A DNA stretch of 64,000 nucleotides from Mugil cephalus (Eukaryota > Chordata > Actinopteri > Mugiliformes > Mugilidae). Location of the stretch: assembly GCF_022458985.1 (NCBI RefSeq), contig NC_061773.1, forward strand, positions 19,874,001-19,938,000, in the 5' to 3' direction. This document shows, piece by piece, positions 37,301 through 48,800 of this stretch (position 1 is the stretch's first letter; the number at the start of each line of letters is the position of its first letter). Under the pieces are notes generated by a model. That model was given only the letters and a program-made list of their open reading frames with translations. It was not told where the DNA came from and ran no database searches. The position numbers were made by a program, and so were the translations under genes.

Positions 37301-39465
37301 CGTTTTCACCCTGCTACTCTGGTTTGACTCGAGCCACTGAGAATTTATTTCCCACACTTGCCCTTTTCTGATTTGTGTCCACACCCAGACATTAGATGAG
37401 ACACGGCGTGTTTATTCTTGTATTTTTTTTTTTTTTCCCCCAGAAAAACCTGTTTCATTTTGTGAAACAGTCATAAGAATTTCATGGCAGGGTTTCACTT
37501 TTACTCATAGCAGATAATCAGGGAAATGTAAAGTTAACTAAATAGTCACACATTTGTCTCTTTTCAGTCGTGTGTTTCCTCTTTCATTAACCTTGTGGTT
37601 TTTCTGTGTTGTGTTCCAGGAGACCAAAGGAATTAGGAGCATCAGATCGACACAGGTACTCATCTTATACATTTTTTTTCTAACTGAAGCAGAGTTTTTG
37701 TGTGTTCAAATGACTTTTGTTTATGTTCACACTGTGCTAAAAAACAAAACAAAAAAAAAACATAAAAAACAAAATAACAACAAAAAAATGGTGATGGTGA
37801 AAAACATTTTTTGTCATTTTTCCTCCACAGAAAGAAAGAACAGACTCTGAAAATGTAAGACACACATTTTGTATTGCTTTTGAAATCCTGTCAAAGCATT
37901 CGTGAATCCAAACCATGGACGACATATTTGGTAGCCACTAGTGCGCTCTACTGGTATTGTTAGCATTTGCAAGATGAAACTCACATTTCCCACAAACCTC
38001 ATCACTTCCAGATGCTACTCTCCCCGCTGCAGTAGCACATATTTATTTTCTCTTTTCCTGTCTGGATTCGCGTGTTTTGTCCATCTGTTCTTTATTCCTT
38101 CCTGCATTAACCGCCAGAAGAACTGCAAGCACATTTTGTTTTGCAACAGCCATCTCCAACCACTTGTTTATTTGCTTTGCTTTTCTGTGGCTATGATCTC
38201 CTGCATCTGCTGAAACAAATCTCATTCTACGAGCATTGCAACGTTGTCTGCTCACTCTGAAGGTGGAGGTGTTCAGCGTTCGAGTCGCCTGCACAGTCAC
38301 GTCTCGTTTCGCCCACACCGTCATGACCTCGGAGGCTCTCAACAAAGCGAACTCCTCCCAGGAAATCTTCTTCAAAATGGAGCTTCCCAAGACGGCCTTC
38401 ATCACCAACTTCAGCATGTGAGTCGTGATTCGTTTGACGTGGGAGCACAGAGCTTAACTTATGTCTGACTCTGACACACGTCCATTGCAGGGAAATTGAT
38501 GGTCAGGCCTATGTTGGAGAGGTGAAGGAGAAAGAGAAAGCCAAGGAGCAGTATGAGAAGGCCGTTTCCTCGGGACAGTCCGCAGGACTGGTCAAGTATG
38601 TTGGGCTGAAGTCGGCCGAGGTCTTGAACGTGTGGTGTTGCCAATCTCACATTATTGAAACGCTTTTTGGTCATTGCAGGGCTTCTGGGAGAAAAATGGA
38701 GAAGTTCTCAATGTCTGTCAACATTGCTGCCAAAAGCAGAGTGACCTTCACTCTGGTCTACGAGGAGCTCCTTCAGAGGAAACTGGGAAAATACGAGCTA
38801 GTGACCCGAGTTAAAATTGAACAACCGGTGCAGGAGTTTCAGGTTAAACACATTCTCCTATTTCATAGGTCTTCAACAGGGAGGTTCGTGACCCCTAGGG
38901 GGGGTCTGTGGAGGTACTCCAGGGGGGTTGCAAAATCTTTGGTTGATTAAACATTTTCTATATACTTTTTTTTTTTTCTTTACATACACATCAACGTGAA
39001 TCCAACATATTTTAGTAAGGGGACAAATGGGGGTAGAAGACATTATCTTTCAGTCAGCACTTCACTCATTCAGCGATACAGGCGATGTCTCAACAGCGCT
39101 TACATTACATGCAGTGTGCTGCACTAGCTGAGACCTGTTAATCAAAGCCTCCTGTGTACAGTAGGCCGAAAAAAGCAAAAGCAAAAGCAAAAGCAAAAGG
39201 CTGTAGGTTACACTCTGACCCTAACTCTGGCAGGTTTCCCGCAATTGGCCAAGAGCCTATTCAGTCCCCATGTGACATGCTGCAATATTAGCAGAAGAAA
39301 GGCTAACAGTTTGGGGGTCCTTGACCCTAAAAACGTTGAAGACCCCAATCCTATTTTATTGCATGAGCTAAAAACATCTCTGCTCTCCAGTGTTTACCCT
39401 GGAGGAATATGTGGCAACATGAATGAGACTAGTTGCATCACACTGATTCCTGTCATGATCTTATT

Positions 39466-39515
<50 letters not shown>

Positions 39516-42500
39516 CAGGTTCTTACAGATATCTATGAGCCGCAGGGCATTACCACTGTCGATGCCACAGCAACTTTCCTCACCAACGACCTGCTCCACC
39601 TCATAGAGAAAACAGTCACAGACACATGGGTAAAGGGCTGATTTCTATTTGTGCCATTGTTCCATTTCTATTTGTTTATTTAAGGATGTGCCCAGTAACG
39701 TGACCATGTGACTCTCTTTTACTCTCAGGCGCATATCTCTTACACTCCAACAGTGGAGCAGCAGAAGTGTCCAAGGTGTGAAAACACATTAATCAATGGA
39801 GACTTCATCGTCACGTATGATGTGAAACGAGACACGAGTCTAGGGGAAGTACAGGTCAGTTGTCAACATGCATCGTCTGAAGCACAATAATACAGCCAAA
39901 CTCTAATTCAGAGCTAGTTTCATTTTCATTAATCTGAAAAAAATCTTCTGATTTCACTTAGGATTTCCTACATAATGCAGAGATCAGTGTGCCGTATTTC
40001 CCTAATACTCTTTTCAACTTTTCAACATCTCCCTTCAGGTTGTGAACGGATACTTTGTGCACTTCTTTTCTCCCCTTGATCTGCACAGACTGCCAAAGAA
40101 CGTGGTGTTTGTGATAGACAGGAGTGGATCGATGGGTGGAAGAAAGATTCAACAGGTGAGAGAATATTCAAGCTGATGATGTGTTCAGTGAAGGGAAGAA
40201 AGATTGAACAGGTAGAGTGTGCAGGTTAATTTACACGCTGAATACACACTGAATGCACACCCTCACATGTGAAACTGCGAACCTTTGCAGACCCGAGAGG
40301 CGCTAGTTTCCATCCTGAACGACCTCCACGAAGATGACCACTTTGCTATTATCCTGTTTGACGACAAAGTACAGTACTGGAAGAACTCTTTAACCGCAGC
40401 GACAAAGACGAACGTTTTGGAAGCCATTGATTATGTTAGGAAATTGAGAGAAAGCGGAGGTAAGAGGAAAACAATCTGTTTGGATGACTCTGAATCCACT
40501 TTAAACATGTTGTAAACATACACTCATGTCACTTTATTAGGTACACCTCGCTAGTAAAAGGTTGGACCCCCTTTTGCCTTCAGAACTGCCTTAATTCTTC
40601 GTGACCGTACTTTCAACAAGGTCCATATTGACATGATAGCATCACACTGCTGTTGCAGATTTGTCGGCTGCACATCTATGATGCCAATCTCCCCTTCCAC
40701 CACATCCCAAAGGTGCTCTACTGGTGCTCCATGATACAGCTAATGGTGAAGAGAGATGTAGCAAGAGCTTTGTCTGCTCCGTGTGAAGCTATCACCATTA
40801 GCTGTGCTCTGCATAAAGCCGTCACCATCTCCCTTTGCTAAGCTCCTAACACATTGGAAAACAATAATTTCTACACTTTGTTACATTGTCGTTCATAAAA
40901 CTTTAGAGGAGCCACTGGACATTAGCACTTTCAGCAATACATCTAAATATCATATTATTCTTGACAATAAAAGAACATTTCTTTCAGCTTCAGGAGAGAG
41001 ATTTTCGTGTTAATTGTGTCACTACCTTTCAGCTACCAACATCAACGACGCTGTACTGGGGGCAGCGAGCATGCTGGCGACAAACATGGGCCTTAAGGAC
41101 AACGCAGAGAGGAGCGCGCATATGATTATATTACTAACCGACGGGATGGCAAACCACGGTGAGCTGTTTGCTGCAGTGCTCACGCTTTCTGATTTCCTTT
41201 TCATCATTGGGAAGATTCAGTGTTTTCAGAAGTGTTCTGACAGGCTCTTGGAGATGTCAGGAGCGCTATGAATGTTCACTCTGCCTAAGCCACGTATGCC
41301 TGCACCCGTAGGGGAGACGAACGCCCACAAGATCCAGCAGAACGTACAGGCTGCTATCGGGGGGACAATGTCTATGTACTGTCTCGGATTCGGAAATGAC
41401 GTGGACCACTCCTTCCTCGATGTGATGTGCAAACAAAACAAGGGACTGGCCCGCAGAATATTTGAGGGTTCAGATGTGGTCGTTCAGCTAAAGGTAGGCT
41501 ATAAAACTAAAACATGTACGGAGCCACTTAAAAAAAAGGAAGTGCCCGAGCACGTTTAGAGTGAGCGTCTTTGTTTCAGGGTTTCTTTGAGGAAGTGTCG
41601 AGCCCTTTGCTCTTGGAGGTGGATCTGCATTATCCTGACAATGCGGTGGACTTCTTGACCAAAAACCACTACAGTCAGCTGTTCAACGGCTCAGAGATCG
41701 TGGTGGCTGGTCTGCTGAAACAAGATGATATGGATAACTTCTTGCTGGAAGTGGATGCCCAAGGGGTGAGAAATGGCGATAAGATACAGCGGTGGAAAAA
41801 AGTTTTCAGACACTCCTTGCATTTGTGAAATATTGCGTTAAGAATCACTCTTAGGTCTTCAAGTGCAATTTCTTTTAGTATAGTCACAGACAAAAACTTA
41901 AAATGAATTGTTTCCAGGGAAATACACAAGAAATGTTGAGTACTGGATCATAAATCTAATGAGTGAAACTGTAAATGAACTGAATAGACTCTCACAGGTA
42001 TTTGGTTGAACCATTGGGAGTTAATTCATTTTCAATAATCTAGTCTTAATTTTGACTGACTAAGATGAATTAATTAGCATTTAACCAAATTCCCAGAATG
42101 CATTGTTTCACAATTTAAGCTCTCCAGAGACTCTTAGACTCAACTTCTTTAAAAAAAAAAATTAAAAAAACAACAACAAAAAATAACATTTGAGTAATTA
42201 TACAAACTTGACATTCCCTCAGTTTCTTCTCTTCTTTTAACACTACCCCTTAAAGAAAATCTAATCTCTAATTAATCTCTCCTCGTTCTCCAGTATGAAG
42301 ACAACTTCCGGGTGCAGGGAAAGCCCAGTGTGGTAAACTGGAACACAGTATACCCAGAAAAGGAGTACATCTTTGGACATTTCATTGAGCGTTTGTGGGC
42401 CTATCTCACCATCCAGCAGCTTCTCGACAAGAGGCAGGTTCATCTGCACGTTTCTGTGTGAACTGTGACAGGTTATGCAGAGATGCAGCTTTCTCATGAC

Positions 42501-43520
42501 TCACGAGTCATTCTGAAATAAACGCCTTTCTTCCTGACGCAGCGACACTAGTTCTCAGCAGGAGAAAGGCGCCATCACAGCCAAGGCCCTGGACATGTCC
42601 CTGCAGTACAGTTTTGTCACCCCGCTCACCTCCATGGTGGTCACCAAGCCTGATGCTGAGGACGCAGCAGGCAACGCTTTCATCGCTGATAAACTGACTG
42701 AGGGTGAGGAGAAAGATTGTGTTTCTTCCCTTTAATTTGCTGCAAGAATAATAAAAGTTGGTTATACCACAGGCTGTCTGTCCCTCTATCAAACCGCAAC
42801 CTTAGCATGAAGCTGGTTGTATTAAGATGTTCTTCTATTCTGCACTAACCTGTTTAATCACAGGAGACATTTTCTATGTTTTTTTTTTTCTCTTTTCTAC
42901 AGCACAGCGACAGAAAGCAGAGAAATTGAAGGGTATGGAAAATATCTCTCTTAATAATTTCATTGAAATTATGTATGTGGAACCCAAGCCTCGTCATTTT
43001 TGTCCTGCATTTGGGTCCACATCCTCATTATACTATGACAAATAGTTATAATTGTTTTTGCTTTATACAGCTCCGGTACGGAGACTCCCGTCCTCACGTA
43101 TGTACAATCTTGAATTTAATCAAATAATATATCTGATCATGTTACACTGAAAACCCAAACACTGAATGTATTTATTTATGCTTTTACCAGGGCAAAGCAG
43201 TAGTTCCCGGGGTCAAGCGGATGGTAATCATTTTATAATTTTTTAGTTGCTGAAAGTAGAGAAAATTACGACTGTTACTGAGTGTTGTATTTAAACATCA
43301 TAATAGGACACCTGGTATACTTAAGGCTGGGTGTCGTATTTACTTTTTGACACTTGATGATTTATTTATTTATTTATTTATTTCAGTGGATGGAGATCCT
43401 CATTTCCTGGTAGAGCTCCCTGACAGAGACGACGCTCTTTGCTTCAACGTCAACGACAAACCGGGAACCATTTTCAATCTGGTCAGGGACCCGGAATCAG
43501 GTCTGCCCTGAGAAAAAAAA

Positions 43521-43564
<44 letters not shown>

Positions 43565-44614
43565 GTACAAATTTCTTTGAGACATAGGAGAAGAGACGGT
43601 AAAGAAATCATCGCCTTTGTTTTTATCAGGCTTTGTGGTGAACGGCGAACTTATCGGCAAGAAGAAAGTTGTTCTAGGTGGTGATCTCAACACGTACTTT
43701 GGTCGTTTTGGTATCACTCACGAGAAGCTGGGGCTGAGGCTGGAGGTGAGCACTGAGGACATCGCAGTCTTTTACAATGGCAAGCAAGTCAACCTGCTGT
43801 GGTCTGATACAACCTCCCTGAAAGAAACAAAGTAAGTTAATGGTGGGCAATGCGTGTTTTGCTAGTTTCTGGCTAAAAGACGTTTAAAAGTTAACTCAAT
43901 GGCCTTAAATTGTTAACATGACTCCTGTGAAGAACAAAGAAACAAAAAATAACCATGTCTTTACTGTCTTGCTGTTATTAAGTACAACTTTTTGGTCTCT
44001 CCTCAAGTTTGGACCTCAGCTTGACTAAGCACTGCAGCCTCACGGTGACACTGAGACACTCGGTAAAATTCACAATCATCAGACACACAAAGGTTTGGAA
44101 GAGACGACACTACCACCAAGACTACCTGGGTTTCTACACTTTGGACAGTCACCACTTGTCGTCTTCAGTTCACGGTCTGCTAGGTAGGAAACAGCAGTAA
44201 GGTTTTGTCACATGATACCAGTTTATAGTTGAACTTTTCTCCTAAAACAACAGACGAGAGTTGAGTTGAGCTGTTTTCCTCCAGGTCAGTTCTACCGTGG
44301 GGTTAAGTTTGAGGTGGCGGACCTGCGTCCAGGTGAAGTCCAGGAGAAATTAGATGCCACCATGTACGTGAAGGGACAAACGCTCAACGTGACCAGGTGC
44401 TCTTCTCTTACTTTTGAACACACAATGCCGGATGCACTTGAAGTATTTAAGCCTTGTCATGTTTTGTGTGATCTGCAGACACTGGCAGAAGAACTTCAGC
44501 AAGGACGTGAAGGATGGAGAAAATGTCTCCTGCTGGTTTGTTAACGACGATGGAGCAGGCCTCATTGATGGAACCGCTTCAGACTACACCGTGTCACATC
44601 TGTTTGAACACTGA
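34333..44614 (+). CDS. itih3: Inter-alpha-trypsin inhibitor heavy chain 3-like, second tandem copy
   Basis: Paralogue of the gene 1.3 kb upstream, with the same predicted secreted matrix role. Exons: 34333-34440, 37620-37655, 37831-37854, 38263-38417, 38491-38595, 38680-38842, 39519-39629, 39729-39854, 40039-40155, 40291-40459, 41033-41158, 41312-41493, 41580-41765, 42294-42433, 42543-42703, 42903-42932, 43071-43097, 43191-43223, 43387-43500, 43630-43831, 44008-44183, 44285-44396, 44479-44614; 912 residues. Signal peptide [18 protein letters not shown]; an ATG three codons on (TGGAGC) is an alternative start. VIT, CPRC loop, VWA with [13 protein letters not shown] and LTDGMA, then DGDPHF (Asp670-Pro671). 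Intron 14 uses a GC donor (AG|GCAGGT). Two basic micro-exons (42903, 43071) have no clear equivalent in the first copy. Intron 1 (3.2 kb) holds Tc1 and MITE remnants. AATAAA is at 44845-44850. Confidence 0.92.
34861..34905 (+). mobile_element. LINE 3' tail in ITIH-2 intron 1
   Basis: TTCCCTGTGGGATCAATAAA then GTGATCTTGAATCTTGAATC is a truncated non-LTR element end, directly before the Tc1 remnant. Confidence 0.6.
34913..35666 (+). pseudogene. Internally deleted Tc1-family transposon
   Basis: The left terminus ACAGTGGGTAAAATAAGTAT is Tc1-like. The transposase remnant at 35281-35619 joins an HTH-proximal part ([21 protein letters not shown]) directly to the catalytic end ([11 protein letters not shown], then [20 protein letters not shown]). 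The second Asp and the Glu of the DDE triad remain, but the first Asp and about 100 residues are gone, and the N-terminal HTH is frameshifted. The right terminus is lost at the junction with a MITE fragment. Confidence 0.8.
35667..35862 (-). mobile_element. Partial hAT-like MITE with expanded C-run
   Basis: Reverse orientation of the element at 38865-39349: it ends CCCCCTGTTGAAGACCTAT and contains AATCAACCAAAGATTTTGCG. A run of about 23 C's at 35789-35811 replaces the short G-run of the complete copy. Confidence 0.7.
38865..39349 (+). mobile_element. Complete 485-bp hAT-like MITE in ITIH-2 intron 6
   Basis: The termini ATAGGTCTTCAAC and GTTGAAGACCCCAAT are inverted repeats. CCTATTTC (38857-38864) and CCTATTTT (39350-39357) look like an 8-bp target duplication with one change, as expected for hAT. 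Internal AAAAGC repeats lie near 39171-39199. It is non-coding. Confidence 0.7.
39469..39512 (+). repeat. (TG)22 immediately before an ITIH-2 acceptor
   Basis: Twenty-two TG units followed by AGGCAG and then exon 7 at 39519. The tract occupies the place of the polypyrimidine tract. The paralogue has an ordinary TTGCAG acceptor at the same intron position. Confidence 0.9.
40524..40740. repeat. Teleost interspersed repeat in ITIH-2 intron 10
   Basis: CACTTTATTAGGTACACCT, AAAGGTTGGACCCCCTTTTG, TTGCAGATTTGTCGGCTGCA and ACCACATCCCAAAGGTGCTC are phrases of a very abundant fish repeat. Non-coding here. I do not assign a class. Confidence 0.6.
41785..42115. mobile_element. DNA-transposon remnant in ITIH-2 intron 13
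   Basis: It starts TACAGCGGTGGAAAAAAGTT and continues TTCAGACACTCCTTGCATTT, like the terminal repeat of a Tc1/mariner element. The rest is AT-rich and non-coding, and the right end is unclear. Confidence 0.5.
43511..43564 (+). repeat. (GAAA)n microsatellite in ITIH-2
   Basis: A perfect AGAA/GAAA tetramer run of about 12 units, just after the donor of the DPHF exon (43387-43500). Confidence 0.9.
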
Positions 44615-47600
44615 AACTTGTAAAACTTTGCGGCATTGCACTGAAGGGGGTGGGCAGGGTACATTGTTATGGTGAGAGTATACACTGTGACTTTTTTATT
44701 ACAAGATGAAAATATAACAAATCATTTTCTGATTCCAAATTACTTTTATCTTTGTATTAGCTGTAAAAAGCTCATTACACTATATATCGCTATATTAGAC
44801 TTTTCCTGCTGAACCCAGGTTATGTGTAGCTGGAATATACATATAATAAAGTGTATTTGTGTAGTAGTTGAAGTGGTTTCGTTTTTGTCTTAAAGGCTTA
44901 CATTTATTTGGTTTAAAGGAATTTCTCCCTCATTAGATTAATATATTGACATAAATTGACCTTTGTTTGGATATTGGACCTTTGTATGACGGACGGGTGG
45001 CTCAGTATTTTGCAAACTGAATTGAAAAATTAAAAACTAAGTGGATATGGACTTAAATTTAAGTTGTATTAATGAGTTTAAAGCTGTTTTCAAAACACTA
45101 AAATTACCAATTCTGACTCATATCTATTGTGTTAATCTAACTGAATTAAATTGCATGTTACCAATTGAAGTAATATTTTTTTTAACTTGGTACAACTTAT
45201 TTTCTTTTTTTAAATTTTCTTTTTTCATTGTAAAGTATCAGGGAAATCATTGTGTGATCTGTGCAAAAAATAATGGGCGCAAAAATGACAGGGTGTTTTA
45301 AACAGTCGATAAAGAGCCAGTGATGACTTAAACGAGACGGTGGGTAAAAGTTTCTGCTGTCTGTTTGTCACAGATTTGTATGAATGTGCTTCACATATCG
45401 TGTCAGATTTCCCACACTTTGCTGTAATCAAGCAAATACAATGTTTTGTCACAAAAAAAAACAAACAAAAGGAGTTTGTCTCTTGAATACACAGTATGTC
45501 CTTAAGACCAGCAGTGTGTTTGACCATCAGAACGTTAAAGCCTGTTTATCATAAGGCCTGTCTGTCAGCTTCTGGTCTGTGCTTGCTGTGAAGTTTTAGT
45601 AATTAATCTTTGGAGCATGGCTTATCTGAGAGTCAAGTGTCAAACATAAATCACCACATCAGTGTGTCAACAGCTGATAGGTGTACTTTCACTTAATATG
45701 CCTCACACTTGTTAATGCTTTTGCGTGTGCAGCTACCATAATAGATTGGTTGATATTTTGGTTCAGTTAGAAATCCCTGTATGCATCACACAGATAATTT
45801 GCCTGAAAATCAACAAGCTCTGGTGACTTTAGCTCTTAGCCCTGGGTCTGTCAGTCAGTCTTCAATCATCCATCCAGGTCATGGTATATCCACCCGTTGA
45901 GGAAATAATAATAAGTAAGTAATACTAATGTTGACTTTAGCTTGTCCCGTTTTTACATGCAGTAATATAACTAATAATGCAAATGACACTAATTTATTTG
46001 ACATATTTACCGTTTCCTTTGGTTCATTTCGTTAAAGCTGTTGACTCTCAGCTGTGCTCATCCCTCTGTGGCCACTGGGGGCAGCAGCGACCTCGTTGCA
46101 CCTCAATGCGACAGTAACTCAAAGTAAAGAAGAAAGACACCATCACTTTAAGGTGCAAAGTGACCCCCCCCCCCCTCTCCCCCCAAAAAAGCTTCACTGG
46201 AGCGCTTTTCAAACAGCGTGAATAACTTGCAGAAAACAGCACAAGGATTGAAATATAGGCAGGTAAACTTCCACACCTCCGTTAAAATCAACAAATCCGC
46301 GAATGTTACTGGATTAACACCCCAAACAAATATCAAACAAACTCGTCCACGTTCAACTCGCTTTAATTAAGCTAGGCCAAGAAAAAAAAGTGATTTAATT
46401 TGACTTAAATAAGCGTGTAAATTAATTTTGCTTCGTGTGTTGACCTGTATAAATTTGTTGAAAGGTAAATATAGTGTTTTTCGACAGGCACTGATCCAAC
46501 ATGAAGAGAAGAGGCCGCTGACATAAAGCAGCACATGTTTGTGTGGATTGAGGTATGACACTTTCCCAAGGGCTCAATCACAAAATACAGGCTGGGATAC
46601 ACTAAGTTTAATAATCCTATATCAATCCATGTGTATAGGGTCATGAATAACAGAGCTGGACACACTACTCTGCTAGTTAACATAAAGAACGAACAAACTT
46701 GGAAGTTATTCTTAGTTAAGGTGAAATAAGTAGCATTCAGGTCACTAGTAGGTATTGTCTGGTTCACTTATCGCTCTTTCTTTTCTCCTCCTGATTGCCG
46801 CCATCAGTTTCAATCATCGTCATTGCTATGGGGTGGAGGTGCCTGGTCTGGTCCAGGTGGGTGGTACATGTCTAAAGCCCTATTCGTATGGGATTAATTT
46901 TACTTGGGGCGTCCTGTGATTCAGAAATGACCCACTACGTCTGTGTTTCATGTGGTGCATTCGCAACAAAAGGAAAAACGTTCTGTCGTTGTGGCTCTGC
47001 TACTTTCTGCCTCGCTCCCCTGTGTGTCAGAGACAATTTTAATAACTTTTAAAATTATAATGTATGATCAAAATATTTTTTTGATACTATTTATCCCGGG
47101 GAAGAAATTACCAAAGACCTGGCAGGTATTTAAGTCAGACCCACTTTTGCTGATGAACACGTTAATGGTTGATTTAATGGTTTCATCCATCTGAACGGGC
47201 GAATAGTTCAGAGACATCTTGAATTTGCGCCCAAACATCTGTCCAAACTTTCGTAACTCTTAAGTTGCAAGAGGCAGAAAAAAAGCCGCAAATCAAACTA
47301 AAGTCTTGAAAAAAGTAAAAAACTCTAAATCACAGAGATGTCGCACTGGATTAGTATTATCAGAGGACCCCAGTGTTAGGAGAATTATGGGACACTTCAG
47401 TGTTTAATTTCCAGTGTTATCCAGTTTAACATCACCACAGACTACGTCCTCCAACGCACATTCACATCCAAAATGATCATGGAGTTGAATGACCCCTTTT
47501 TTTACACACTTTTGACATAAATTGAACATTGTGAAGGAGTTTATTTTGCTGTATAAGAATTCATTACCTCTTATTACAGACTTTGTGTGTTTTTGCATGT

Positions 47601-48800
47601 TTCATGGTTAGTTTTGTGCTTAAGTTTCCCCTGTGCATTATACATCAAAATGTATTTAACGTATTATGTGTGTGTTAGAGAAAAAAAAACTCCTTGTACT
47701 GTGACAACTCACCGGCTCCTATTACGTGGCCCTGGTGTGAGCACTAATAGATCCAGGGTAAGTGTGGTGACCCCAGTCATGTCGGAAGTTCAGGAGTTGA
47801 GAGGGATTTTCTGACGGGGATCTTTGCAGAAGTGTTTGCCTTTGTGTCTGTTCTTTTGTACGTGTATGTGTGTGTTTGTGTAAGCCTCGCTGATTAACAC
47901 CAGATGTGCGAGGCTCAGGGTGTCGGCAATAGCTTCAGAGGGCCCCACCGTACTCCGTTCGGCCCCTGTTGCAGAAAGTGTTCCGTCGACTTCTTCACAC
48001 ATGGCTGACATTAATATCTTTGCTGTTCATCCCTCAGATGATCCCCGTGAGGTTAGAAACGTCAGGTCAGCCTGAACTTAAGGGAATTTTACCGACGAGT
48101 CTCTGCTGGTCAGGATGTTGATGTAGAGCTCCTGCTGCTCCACCAGGGGGCGGGAGCGAGCTGTAAAACATCTGTGTCGTCTCTAAACTCAGGTCAGCCA
48201 TGACTACAGCGGTTTGCCCATTTTTATTTATTTATTTATTAGTTTTCAGTTCACATAAATCACAAAATCTGTGTGTTGTTATTTAATATCGGTGCTTAAC
48301 TTACATTTAAAATATAAATATTTAAACCTAAAAAGTTTTAGATGAAAACTTGATTATGGGTTGTAACATTTAAATATCAGCAAATGTGAATCTGAATTTC
48401 TGATTATTTTTTATTATTTTTTATTTTTCCATCAGAATTTTTTAATTTGTCCAGCGAATAGTCAATTGGCCGTCATGCAAAAGAGAAAATAGCAGGAAGT
48501 TGACCAACCTGAGAAGCTGGATTTAGTTTTTTTCTTTTTCTAAATGGTTACAATAATTGTTCCAGGTTTATTTATGATTGTTACAATGCATTAGATAAAA
48601 GATAAAATAGTAAAGCCTTTTAAAAGAAAAACATTTGGCAAAGATTGTACTCTAGTCTAGAGCGTAGATTTAAACTTTTATCTGCAGAGACAGACGTCCT
48701 CTTCCTCTGTAAATTAATGTTCACGCATAAACTTTTATCTCTGTTTACAAGACTATGGAGATGTACACGTCTTCTCTCAAACAATCGTGCACGGAGGCAT
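44615..48800. other. Intergenic, AT-rich, no gene seen
   Basis: The second ITIH 3' UTR ends near its AATAAA at 44845. After it I find no splice-consistent or family-matching coding sequence on either strand. Contents: a C-run at about 46147-46160, a fragment of the 3395 repeat family at 46826-46873, a weak CTCF-like CCACTGGGGGCAGCAG at 46072-46087, and the strong CTCF core at 48140. Confidence 0.6.
48140..48152 (+). promoter_or_regulatory. Candidate CTCF site
   Basis: CCACCAGGGGGCG matches all 13 positions of the CTCF core CCASYAGRKGGCR, in forward orientation, and is followed by GGAGC. It separates the ITIH genes from the gene-poor downstream region. Binding is inference from the motif. Confidence 0.6.

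Noticed and set aside
43191..43223. Apparent in-frame TAG in ITIH-2 micro-exon GGCAAAGCAGTAG
   Set aside because: Arises only if the codon is split wrongly. With phase 1 the reading is GG-CAA-AGC-AGT-AGT and the frame is open.
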